NCBI GenBank assembly: GCA_030146875.1
Contig: JASLAX010000136.1
Span: 1 to 33,255 of the forward strand
DNA from: Longimicrobiaceae bacterium
GTDB taxonomy: Bacteria; Gemmatimonadota; Gemmatimonadetes; Longimicrobiales; Longimicrobiaceae
Length of the DNA: 33,255 bases
Reading direction: 5' to 3'
Positions 7,294 through 17,213 of this stretch are shown in pieces (the stretch's first letter is position 1; each line of letters begins with the position of its first letter). The translations under genes and the position numbers were made by a program. The notes beneath the pieces are model-generated. The model did not search any database. It was not told where the DNA came from and worked only from the letters and a program-made list of their open reading frames with translations.

Positions 7294-7389
7294 TTCTCGG
7301 TACCGTTCTGGGGCACGTCGGGGCGCCGGGGCGCCGCCGCAGGTTGGCTGTGGTCGCGGCCGGAGGGGCCCGCTACGGGGCTCCGCCGG

Positions 7390-7779
7390 TCAGCAGGTCC
7401 GGAACGGCGCGAGCTCCTCGGCGTGCGCGGCGACGGCCATGTGGATGGTGTCCACCGTCGCCTGGAACTCGTTGAAGTCCAGGTTCTCCAGCTCCAGCGT
7501 GGCGGTCAGGATCACGTCCTGGCCGTCCACGGCATAGGCCGCGTGCAGCACGTCGGTCGCGTTCTTCTCCAGGAGCCGGCGGAACAGCTCGCCGCAGGTG
7601 TCCAGCTCGGGGGGAACCTCCATCACCTTCAGGCGGAAGACCATCACGGGCGGGGTGTGGTGGACCACGATCCCGGGGCCCCCGTCGGAGGTGCGCGCGA
7701 TCCACATCCCCTCCTCCACCTCCTCGCCCTCCAGTCCCATCCGCATCAGCCAGCTCTCCACGTCCTCTCGCGTCACCAT
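7390..7779 (-). CDS. YbjN / CesT-like domain protein
   Basis: 129-residue cytoplasmic protein. The alternating strands and helices (VESWLMRMGLE, GIVVHHTPPVMVFRLKVMEVP, LFRRLLEKNATDVLHAAYAVDGQDVILTATLELENL - here cited by its parts) match the YbjN/type III secretion chaperone-like fold: a helix, a curved sheet, then a helix with a strand pair. ATG 7779 follows GGAG (GGAGACCCACGATG), which decides the start. It is the first gene of the YbjN-PspA-AI-2E-DUF1611 run and is separated from sdaAA by a hairpin. A role as small adaptor of the PspA system is inferred from context only. Confidence 0.75.
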   Translation of the reverse strand: MVTREDVESWLMRMGLEGEEVEEGMWIARTSDGGPGIVVHHTPPVMVFRLKVMEVPPELDTCGELFRRLLEKNATDVLHAAYAVDGQDVILTATLELENLDFNEFQATVDTIHMAVAAHAEELAPFRTC

Positions 7780-7822
7780 CGTGGGTCTCCAGGTCGGGTG
7801 TTCGGGCGGGGCCACACGGACG

Positions 7823-7860
7823 GCGCCGGCGCTCCCCGGACTACGCGGGGCCGCCGGCGC
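7823..7860 (-). terminator. Hairpin terminator of the serine dehydratase operon
   Basis: GCGCCGGCG (7823-7831) pairs with CGCCGGCGC (7852-7860), and inside it CCCCG (7834-7838) pairs with CGGGG (7846-7850). It lies 15 bp past the sdaAA stop and before the YbjN-like gene. The minus-strand side has no T-run; a TTGTTTC stretch follows on the plus-strand side. Confidence 0.5.
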
Positions 7861-7874
7861 TTGTTTCAACGCGC

Positions 7875-8759
7875 CTAGCTCGAGAAGCCCGAAGGGCGGC
7901 TCGACGGGCGGAGCTGCACCAGCTTCCGCGCCGACGGCGTGGCGGCGAGACCGCCCATCGCCGTCTCGCGGTAGGCGGAGGGCATGCGGCGCCCCACCTC
8001 GCCCATCACGTCGATCACCTCGTCGGCGCTCACCGGGAAGTCCAGCCCCGCCAGCGCCATCTCGGCGGCGGCGATGGCCTGCATGGCGGCCGAGGCGTTG
8101 CGGTAGATGCAGGGGATCTCCACCAGCCCTCCGATGGGGTCGCAGATCAGCCCCAGCATCCCCTGCAGGCAGAGCGCGACGGCGGTGGCGACCTGCTCGT
8201 GCGTCCCCCCGCTCAGCCAGGTGACGGCCGCGGCGCCCATGGCGGCGGCCGTCCCCGTCTCGGCCTGGCACCCGCCCTCGGCCCCCGCCAGCGACGCGCG
8301 CTGGGCGATCACCCCGCCCACCCCGCCCGCCACCAGCATGGCGTCCACCAGCCGCTCCTCGCCCACCTCCTCGAACGCGTCCACGGAGACCAGGATGGCC
8401 GGGAGGACCCCCGCGGCCCCGGCGGTCGGCGCGGCGACGATGAGCCCCATCGCGGCGTTCACCTCCAGCGTGGCGATGGCGCGCGCCAGCGTCTCGGTGG
8501 TCCGCTCGCCCAGCAGCCGCGGCCCCTTCTCCCAGAGCCGCCGCGCACGCCCGCCGGTCATCCCCGAGGCGGAGCGGGTCTCGCCCTTCAACCCCTCGTC
8601 GATGGCGCGGCGCATGACGCCCAGCGTGGTGGCGATGCGGGCGCGGATGGCCTCGGGGTCCACGCCGGACTCGGCGGCCTCGGCCGCCAGCACCACCTGC
8701 GGAAGGTCGCGGCCGGTGTCGGCCGACTCGCGGATCAGGGACTCGATGGACTTGTGCAC
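7875..8759 (-). CDS. sdaAA: L-serine dehydratase, Fe-S alpha subunit
   Basis: 294-residue catalytic subunit of the two-subunit Fe-S L-serine ammonia-lyase (L-serine to pyruvate and NH3). Typical segments are visible: the N-terminal EAAESGVDPEAIRARI-type helix, AAPTAGAAGVLPAIL, GVGGVIAQRASLAGAEGGCQAETG with the first cluster cysteine, and CLQGMLGLICDPIGGLVEIPC with three further cysteines, ending in the DEVIDVMGEVGRRMPSAYRET family signature. GTG 8759 is the start, preceded by GAGG. The gene lies 33 bp after the sdaAB stop, so they form an operon with the beta subunit first, as in Gram-positive bacteria. Confidence 0.93.
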   Translation of the reverse strand: MHKSIESLIRESADTGRDLPQVVLAAEAAESGVDPEAIRARIATTLGVMRRAIDEGLKGETRSASGMTGGRARRLWEKGPRLLGERTTETLARAIATLEVNAAMGLIVAAPTAGAAGVLPAILVSVDAFEEVGEERLVDAMLVAGGVGGVIAQRASLAGAEGGCQAETGTAAAMGAAAVTWLSGGTHEQVATAVALCLQGMLGLICDPIGGLVEIPCIYRNASAAMQAIAAAEMALAGLDFPVSADEVIDVMGEVGRRMPSAYRETAMGGLAATPSARKLVQLRPSSRPSGFSS

Positions 8760-8792
8760 GGCGCTCGCCTCGTGGGGTCGGTGTCGCCGCGA

Positions 8793-9458
8793 CTATGCAA
8801 TTTTCGGTACGACACGCGCCCATCGCAGCCACGGGAACGAGCGGATCGCCACCAGGACCGGGTCGCCGATGGGCTCGTCGGCCTCGATGGTCATCAGCGC
8901 GTCCTGGTGCCGGCCGGTGCGGTCCACCCGCATGGTGGCCAGGTTGATGTGGTGCGCGGAGAGGATGGTGGCCACCGCCGCGATGGTCCCCGGCTCGTCG
9001 TGCGCCAGCAGCACCAGGGTGTGGTACGCGCCGCCCAGCGCCACGGGGAAGCCGTCGATCTCGGTGACCTCCACCCGGCCGCCGCCCAGCGAGGCGCCGC
9101 GCACGTGCGCGGTCTCGCCGCCGCGCTCCACCTCGAGCAGGGCGGTGTTGGGATGGGCGTCGTCGCCCAGGTCCACCTCCTCGAACGACCACGCCATCCC
9201 GGCGGCCTTCCCCTCCTCGTAGGCCTCGCGCAGGCGCAGGTCGTCGGGGGGGATGCCGGCCAGCCCGCCGATCAGGGCGCGCTGGGTGCCGTGCCCCTCG
9301 CCGGTGGCGGCGAAGGACCCGTGGAGGAGGATGCGCACGCGCTCGGGGGTGCCGCCCAGGATGGCCCGGGTGAGCAGACCCAGCCGGCAGGCGCCAGCGG
9401 TATGGGAGGAGGACGGGCCGACCATGGTGGGCCCCAGGATGTCGAAGAGGGAGACCAT
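8793..9458 (-). CDS. sdaAB: L-serine dehydratase, beta subunit with ACT domain
   Basis: 221-residue subunit that pairs with SdaAA. It begins MVSLFDILGPTMVGPSSSHTAGA, the characteristic N-terminal motif of the serine dehydratase beta chain, and ends in an ACT domain (about residues 145-215) visible as the pattern HTLVLLAHDEPGTIAAV ... HHINLATMRVDR. The ACT domain probably senses L-serine. ATG 9458 is clear; the Shine-Dalgarno sequence is weak. The 240-bp gap upstream, before the DUF2939 gene, shows no obvious motif. Confidence 0.93.
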   Translation of the reverse strand: MVSLFDILGPTMVGPSSSHTAGACRLGLLTRAILGGTPERVRILLHGSFAATGEGHGTQRALIGGLAGIPPDDLRLREAYEEGKAAGMAWSFEEVDLGDDAHPNTALLEVERGGETAHVRGASLGGGRVEVTEIDGFPVALGGAYHTLVLLAHDEPGTIAAVATILSAHHINLATMRVDRTGRHQDALMTIEADEPIGDPVLVAIRSFPWLRWARVVPKIA

Positions 9459-9698
9459 CCGTCAAAGGTACGCGGTCGCCCGGGCCGGGGCCACCCCGCC
9501 GGCGACGCGCCGTGCGCCGGGAAGCGCCGTGGGCCGTCGCGACCACGGTCCGGCACCGCGCACGACCGCCCCGCGGTGCGCTCCTTTCCCGGCACGGGGC
9601 AGGCTGCTGAATTCATCTTCGGCGGGCGACGACGGACGGGCGGGACCTGGGAGAGGCGGACGGAAGCAGGTCCGACGACCTTCCCCGCTCCTCGGGGT

Positions 9699-10256
9699 TC
9701 AGCGCGCGATGCGGACGGCGGCCAGGCGCCAGGTGAGGCCCTGCCGCTTCATCAGCAGCGCGGCGCGCTCGTCGCCGCCCTCACGGTCGTGGAAGCGCAC
9801 GGCGAAGGTGGAGGCGTCCTCCCACCCGCGCTTCGTGACGATGCCCTCCACGCGCGGGGCGTCGTTCTGGCCGTCGGGGCCGTCGTCCCTGCGGCGGCCG
9901 TCCTTCCCGGCCTCGGCCGGGTCGCGGCCGTCGAGGAGGGCGGCGATGCCCCGCGGGGTCACGAGCAGGTCCACGGCGCGGCCGGAGACCATGCGCGTGG
10001 CGCCCTCGGCCAGCATCCCCAGTGCGCCGCCGCCCCTGCGCGCCACGCGGTCGCCCAGCGCGGAGGGGATCTCCTCGCGCAGGGAGGTGCGGAGCGCGGG
10101 GAAGTCGACCATCCGGGCGAGCGCGGCCTCGTCGCCGGCCTTCGCGGCGTCGTGCAGGCGCCAGACGGCGCGGTACGGGGAGATCCAGACCCACGCCGCG
10201 GCGGCGCAGAGGGTCAGGGCGACCAGGGGAGCCTTGAGGGAGCGGCGGCGCGCCAT
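9699..10256 (-). CDS. DUF2939 domain protein
   Basis: 185-residue protein with an N-terminal hydrophobic anchor (about residues 9-27, LKAPLVALTLCAAAAWVWIS) followed by the DUF2939 signature: SPYRAVWRLHDAAKAGDEAALARMVDFPALRTSLREE (cited in parts), a middle region with conserved GRAVDLLVTPRGIAALL, and a C-terminal strand domain ending in TWRLAAVRI. A short Gly/Asp/Arg-rich insert around residues 110-130 looks unstructured. Function is unknown; it is probably anchored in the inner membrane with the domain outside. The gene lies 86 bp after the alpha/beta hydrolase gene on the same strand. Confidence 0.72.
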   Translation of the reverse strand: MARRRSLKAPLVALTLCAAAAWVWISPYRAVWRLHDAAKAGDEAALARMVDFPALRTSLREEIPSALGDRVARRGGGALGMLAEGATRMVSGRAVDLLVTPRGIAALLDGRDPAEAGKDGRRRDDGPDGQNDAPRVEGIVTKRGWEDASTFAVRFHDREGGDERAALLMKRQGLTWRLAAVRIAR

Positions 10257-10342
10257 CGTCGTCGTCCGGTTCGTGGGGGGGTAGGAAGGAGGGATCGTCG
10301 TCCGTCGGGAGGGTGGTACCCTGCGGACGGCGTTTGGAGCCG

Positions 10343-11149
10343 TCAGCGAGGCGCCTCCAGCGACGCGGCGAAGTCGCGCAGCGCCCTGGCGTACCGCTCG
10401 CCCGCCACGTCCGCCAGGTCGTCGTGCCCCGCCCCGCGGATCCAGAGGGCGTGCTTCGGGCCCCGGGCGGCGCCGTACAGCGCCCGTCCGTGCCACTCGG
10501 GCACGACCGCGTCGTCGGAGCCGTGGACGACGAGCACGGGGATCCGCATCCCCCGGAGCGCGCGCTCCGTCTTCATGCGGTCGAATGGGAAGACGGCGGC
10601 CCACGGGACCACGCGGAAGGCGGAGACGAAGGTGCTCTCCAGCACCAGCCCCGCGACGGGGCGCCGCGAGGCGAGGCCGGCCATCACCCCGCCGCCGAGC
10701 GACCGCCCGTGCGCGATGATGCGCTCGGGTGGTACGCCGAGCACGCGCACCAGGTGGTCGTACGCCGCGTCCGCGTCCTCCGCCGAGGCGCGGGTGGAGG
10801 GCCGCCCCTGGCTGGCTCCGTAGCCGCGGTAGTCGAACGCGAGCACGGAGAACCCCGCGCTCCGCAGCTCCTCCAGGTGCCAGCGCAGGTCGCCCAGGTC
10901 CTCGGCGTTGCCGTGGGCGTACAGCAGGGTGTACCGGGCGCCCGGCGCGGGGAGCCAGCGCGCGGCGATCTCCTCCCCTCCCCTGGTCGGGATGAGGGTG
11001 ACGTCGGCGCCGGCGCGGTAGGATGCCTCGTGGGGCTGGAAGAGCAGGCGATCCGCCTGGAACCACACGGCGAGCGACAGCAGCGCCCATCCCACCAGCA
11101 GCGAGCCGAGGACGACGGCCACCAGGCGCGCGGGGCGGATGGCGCTCAC
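10343..11149 (-). CDS. Membrane-anchored alpha/beta hydrolase (BEM46/ABHD13-like)
   Basis: 268-residue serine hydrolase with an N-terminal TM helix (about residues 8-30) and an alpha/beta hydrolase domain. Visible elements: oxyanion region LLYAHGNAEDLG (75-86), the FDYRGYGAS motif (105-113), nucleophile elbow HGRSLGGG with Ser150, acid residue Asp213 in HGSDDAVVP, and His242 in GAGHDD. This layout matches BEM46-like hydrolases with unknown natural substrate. GTG 11149 overlaps the TGA of the upstream DUF4440 gene (GTGA), so translation is probably coupled. The frame is open upstream but enters the neighbouring gene antiframe. Confidence 0.85.
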   Translation of the reverse strand: MSAIRPARLVAVVLGSLLVGWALLSLAVWFQADRLLFQPHEASYRAGADVTLIPTRGGEEIAARWLPAPGARYTLLYAHGNAEDLGDLRWHLEELRSAGFSVLAFDYRGYGASQGRPSTRASAEDADAAYDHLVRVLGVPPERIIAHGRSLGGGVMAGLASRRPVAGLVLESTFVSAFRVVPWAAVFPFDRMKTERALRGMRIPVLVVHGSDDAVVPEWHGRALYGAARGPKHALWIRGAGHDDLADVAGERYARALRDFAASLEAPR

Positions 11150-12057
11150 CGCGCCGGCTCCGGCGGGCGGGCGGTGCCGCCGTCGGTGACGTAGAGCCAG
11201 GAGCCGTCGGGCTGGCGCTTCCAGACGGAGAGATACTTCCCCCAGTACCAGCGGTTCGCGGCGCGCGAGCCGACCCTGGACTCCCCGACCGTCCAGGCCA
11301 GGTCGCCGGATCCCGCCGCGCCCGCCGCCACGGGCACCCACGACCACTCGTCCTTCGACTCGAACCCCGCGCCGATGGCTTCCGGCCCGTGCACCAGCTC
11401 GCCAATGCGCCCGAAGAGGGCGGCGTCGGGCGCGGCGAACTCCCGGAACGCCTTGCCGGCGCCGGAGACGTTCGCGATGGTCGAGAACTCCAGGTCCCGC
11501 TGGGCCACCCGCAGGGCCTCGCCCTCCGCGAAGCGGGTGCGCGGCGCGGCCGGGGCGGAGTCGGGCACCACCAGCCCCGCCTCGCGCGGCACGGCGTGCA
11601 GCCGCGCGTCCAGCTCCCACCGCCCGCCGCGCTTCGTCCAGTACGCGATGAACCGCCCCAGCCGGGGCCTCACCGCGGCCCCCGGGGCGTGCGACGCAGT
11701 GGTCGTCACCCCCCAGGTGTAGGCGGAGAGGCCGTCCGCCGACGCCTCGGCGTGCAGCGTCTCCCAGTGCATCGGCGGGAGCGCCGCCTCCGGCTGGCGC
11801 GCCAGGAAGGCGCGAACGGAGTCGCGCCCCTGCAGCAGCGGCGCGGCGGGGTGGAGGTAGACGCCGCGGGCCGCGAAGGCCGCGGGGAGCGCATGCGCCA
11901 GCCCCCGTGCCGCCACGGAGTCGGCCAGCGCCGCTTCGGCTCGGAGCACCTGCCGCCGCGCGGAGTCCGCGAGCGCGCGCGCGCCGGCCTGCGCGTCCGC
12001 CGGCGTGGAGGCGAGCACGACCGCGAGCACCGGGACCAGCGAGCGGGAGAGGTTCAT
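11146..12057 (-). CDS. Secreted protein with two tandem DUF4440 (SnoaL-like) domains
   Basis: 303-residue exported protein: signal peptide MNLSRSLVPVLAVVLASTPADAQA (cleavage near ADAQA) and two NTF2/SnoaL-like units, about residues 30-155 and 175-300. Each begins with a helix bearing A-E-x-x-L/F and ends in a strand with W: RFIAYWTKRGGRWELD for the first and KYLSVWKRQPDGSWLYVTDGG for the second. The repeat of the same fold suggests internal duplication. Such domains serve as binding or weakly catalytic pockets, so no activity can be assigned. Translation is coupled to the downstream alpha/beta hydrolase by a GTGA overlap. Confidence 0.78.
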   Translation of the reverse strand: MNLSRSLVPVLAVVLASTPADAQAGARALADSARRQVLRAEAALADSVAARGLAHALPAAFAARGVYLHPAAPLLQGRDSVRAFLARQPEAALPPMHWETLHAEASADGLSAYTWGVTTTASHAPGAAVRPRLGRFIAYWTKRGGRWELDARLHAVPREAGLVVPDSAPAAPRTRFAEGEALRVAQRDLEFSTIANVSGAGKAFREFAAPDAALFGRIGELVHGPEAIGAGFESKDEWSWVPVAAGAAGSGDLAWTVGESRVGSRAANRWYWGKYLSVWKRQPDGSWLYVTDGGTARPPEPAR

Positions 12058-12168
12058 CGTCGTTCTCGACGGCCGGGGAGAGGACGGAGGCGGAGGACGT
12101 CGGCGGCCTGGCGTCCGCCGCCCTCGGTACGCGTCGTGGGAGTCACGCCGTCCCAGGAGGCGCCGGGA

Positions 12169-12450
12169 TCAGGCTTCCCCGGCGCGCTCCGCCAGGACGC
12201 GGGAGATCAGGACGGTGAGCAGCACGCCCGCGGCCGCGATCCCCGGCGCGGACGTCATCACCTCCAGCGCGTGCTCCCGCTTCATCGGGGTCGCGAGCGC
12301 CCACACCACCATCCCCAGGCCGAGGGCGATCCACACCAGGCACACCGCGAAGGTGATCAGCCAGCGCTTGCGGCGGGCGGCCCGCGCGGCGAGGTCGTCT
12401 TCCTCGCGCGCGCCGGTCTGCTCGCGGTGCGGGTCGTTCCGCACGGGCAT
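12169..12450 (-). CDS. Small two-TM membrane protein
   Basis: 93-residue protein. After a charged N-terminus (about residues 1-28) come two hydrophobic helices, RWLITFAVCLVWIALGLGMVVWAL (29-52 by eye) and IAAAGVLLTVLISRVL (70-86). No family is recognised. The stop of the Kelch gene lies only 14 bp before its ATG 12450, so they are likely co-transcribed. No ribosome binding site stands out. It could be an accessory or stabilising membrane peptide, but this cannot be told. Confidence 0.65.
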   Translation of the reverse strand: MPVRNDPHREQTGAREEDDLAARAARRKRWLITFAVCLVWIALGLGMVVWALATPMKREHALEVMTSAPGIAAAGVLLTVLISRVLAERAGEA

Positions 12451-12464
12451 CGGGCGCGCGGCTG

Positions 12465-13478
12465 TCAGCGCGCGGTGAAGGCCGCGGAGGCTCCGGCGAG
12501 CCCCGTCTCCCCCGCCCCGCCCACGACCAGGATGGTGCTGGAGAGCGCCACCGCCGGGGCGCCGGTGCGTCCCTGCGCGAGCGGGGCGATGGGGCGCCAG
12601 GCGTCCGTCGCCGGGTCGTACTCCTCCACCGAGCCCAGCACCCCCCCCTGCACCTCGCCGCCGAAGACGTAGAGCCTGCCGCCGAGCGCCGCCGCGCCGT
12701 GCCCGCTGCGCGCGACGGAGAGCGGCGCACGGGTGCTCCACGCGTCGGCCGCGGGATCGTACGCCTCCAGCGTGGTCCGGTTGCCCAGGCTGGTCCCGGT
12801 CGGCACCCGGCCCGCGGCGACGTACACGATCCCGCCGATGGCCGCGGCGGCCACGTGCTCTCGCGCGGTGGGCATCGCCCGCCGGGCGCTCCAGGCGTCC
12901 GCGGCCGGGTCGTAGGCCAGCGTCCCGTCGGTGGGCGTTCCCGCCGCGTCCATCCCCCCGAACAGGTAGATCCTGCCGCCCACCTCGGCCGTGGCCATGG
13001 CGGCGCGCCCGGAGGGGAGCGCCGGGACGGGACGCCACACGCCCTCCGCGGGATCCATCGACCAGACGTGGGCCTTCGGCGCGTCGAAGGGAATCGCCGA
13101 GTATCCCCCGATGGCGTACAGCTTTCCGCCGGAGGCGACCAGCGCCAGGTGGTGGCGCGGCTGCGGGAGCGCGGGGCCGTCGCTCCAGGCGTCCGTGGCG
13201 GGATCGTAGACCTCCACCCGGGAGGAGACGCGGTTGCCCGATTCGATCCCCCCCGCGTACCACACCCTGCCGCCCAGCACCGCCGCCGCGCCCTCGTGCC
13301 GGGGGGTACGCAGCCCCGTCCGCGACGCCCAGCTCCCCGGGAGCGGCCCCACGCAGCTCGCCAGCGGGCCGCACCCGCCGGTGCCCGGGCCTTCGAAGGC
13401 GTTCTCGCCGCAGGCGGGCAGCGCGAGCGCCGCCAGCAGGGCGGGAGCCAGGAGGGTGCGGCGGAGGGTGCGCGGCAT
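12465..13478 (-). CDS. Kelch-repeat lipoprotein
   Basis: 337-residue exported protein with signal peptide and lipobox (LALPACGE, Cys23) and six Kelch-type blades from about residue 55. Each blade shows the R-x(2)-A/G ... GGRLYVFGG ... YDPATDAW pattern, for example VEVYDPATDAWSDGPALP and VEEYDPATDAWRPIAPL. A six-bladed beta-propeller is therefore expected, exposed at the cell surface or periplasm. The function of such lipoproteins is usually unknown; binding is more likely than catalysis. It precedes a small membrane protein gene by 14 bp. ATG 13478 has a GGCATGGG context without a clear Shine-Dalgarno sequence. Confidence 0.85.
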   Translation of the reverse strand: MPRTLRRTLLAPALLAALALPACGENAFEGPGTGGCGPLASCVGPLPGSWASRTGLRTPRHEGAAAVLGGRVWYAGGIESGNRVSSRVEVYDPATDAWSDGPALPQPRHHLALVASGGKLYAIGGYSAIPFDAPKAHVWSMDPAEGVWRPVPALPSGRAAMATAEVGGRIYLFGGMDAAGTPTDGTLAYDPAADAWSARRAMPTAREHVAAAAIGGIVYVAAGRVPTGTSLGNRTTLEAYDPAADAWSTRAPLSVARSGHGAAALGGRLYVFGGEVQGGVLGSVEEYDPATDAWRPIAPLAQGRTGAPAVALSSTILVVGGAGETGLAGASAAFTAR

Positions 13479-13809
13479 GGGAAGACCGGTGCGGGTGCGC
13501 GGACGGGGCGGAGGGCCGGCACGGGCCCGTGGGAGAACGCGCGGCGCGGGCGGCGTATGACGGGACCGGATGGTTCGGCGGGGCGGGCATCGTCCGCGTC
13601 GCCTGCCCCCTCACGTTCGCGAGGCGGACTTCATGGCTTTCCGAGCCGCGAAATCCTCATTCGCACGCTGACGGCGGGCTGACGCTCGTCGACTCCGACA
13701 GCATCGGCTGACGCCCTATGCGGACGCCATCGTCCGACGCGCGGACCGACCCGCCTCGACGCCCCCCGAACCACCTCCTTCCGTCCCGCCGATCCGCCCT
13801 CGTACCGCC
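13479..13809. other. Intergenic gap without recognised feature
   Basis: 331 bp between the uvrA stop (minus) and the Kelch lipoprotein start (minus). It should hold the Kelch promoter, but I see no convincing -35/-10 pair, no repeat of the families found elsewhere, and no ORF with a ribosome binding site. Confidence 0.5.
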
Positions 13810-16632
<2,823 letters not shown>

Positions 16633-16886
16633 CCTGGCAAGTTACCGCGCGGAGCGGCAACGATCAACCGGGCCGGGCCGGGCGGGTCGCGAGGGAAGCG
16701 GGGCGGGCCTCCCCGTACTCGCCCGACCTCCCCCCGCTCAGCCGGTCCCGGCCCGGGCGGAGGCGGCACCGCGGAAGGGCGGCGAGCTACGCCGGGCCGG
16801 TGGAGCCCGCCCGCCGGCCCGCCGGGAGCGCCCCGAAGGCCTCTGCCACCGCGGGGTGGCACGCGTCCGCCGCGTGCGGAGAGCGG

Positions 16887-16909
16887 CGCGCGAACGGTCC
16901 GTTCGCGCG
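16887..16909. promoter_or_regulatory. 23-bp palindrome in the uvrA / S8 peptidase divergent region
   Basis: Perfect 11-bp arms CGCGCGAACGG (16887-16897) and CCGTTCGCGCG (16899-16909) around a single T. The core contains CGAAC and GTTCG half-sites. It lies 255 bp before uvrA and 305 bp before the peptidase gene, so it is a protein-binding site candidate or a cruciform/hairpin; no T-run follows. Confidence 0.5.
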
Positions 16910-17044
16910 GAGACGCCCGCCGTCGGAACGCGAGCAGGGAGGCACGCCCACGCCATCGACGCGCCGCGGCAGCCTGCCGCCATGCACCCGGAGTGCGTCT
17001 TCGACCTGTCACCACATGAACTTACATTTTCGGACATGAACATC

Positions 17045-17078
17045 TTGACTGCTGCCATGTAAGCACTTAGCTTACATG
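17045..17078 (+). promoter_or_regulatory. Predicted promoter with overlapping palindromic operator, S8 peptidase gene
   Basis: -35 TTGACT (17045-17050, 5 of 6 consensus) and, 17 bp on, a weak -10 TAGCTT (17068-17073). Overlapping spacer and -10 is a palindrome: CCATGTAAG (17055-17063), 7 bp, CTTACATGG (17071-17079). A third half-site CTTACAT is at 17021-17027, and ACATGAAC occurs twice (17014 and 17034), 20 bp apart. This patch is distinctly A/T-richer than its surroundings. A repressor site is inferred. Confidence 0.5.
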
Positions 17079-17145
17079 GACTTCGCTGCTCCGGCGATCC
17101 TTCCCGTCCGACCGAACCCGTCTCCACCGCGTCGCGGCCCCACCT

Positions 17146-17201
17146 GGGGCCGGCGCCACCCGCGCCTTTCCCCCCCCGGGAAGGCCCTCGCTCTTTTTTT
17201 T
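17146..17201 (+). promoter_or_regulatory. Terminator-like element in the 5' leader of the S8 peptidase gene
   Basis: GGGCC (17147-17151) can pair with GGCCC (17183-17187), and inside it CCTTTCCC (17165-17172) with GGGAAGG (17178-17184, competing by two bases). Eight T residues (17194-17201) follow within a few bases, 13 bp before the ATG. This resembles an intrinsic terminator placed in a leader, i.e. an attenuator. An eight-C run (17170-17177) is part of it. Confidence 0.35.
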
Positions 17202-17213
17202 GAACAGGCGAAC

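Noticed and set aside
16891..16905. Classical Gram-positive LexA box for uvrA
   Set aside because: The spacer is 5 rather than 4 bases and the site is 255 bp from uvrA; kept only as an unassigned palindrome.
17194..17201. T8 tract as a phase-variation switch of the peptidase
   Set aside because: It is outside the coding sequence with a start 12 bp downstream, so slippage would not change the frame; an attenuator role fits better.
17076..17213. Upstream ATG at 17076 as start of the S8 peptidase
   Set aside because: It would bury the lipoprotein signal sequence 46 residues inside the protein, and it lies within the operator palindrome.
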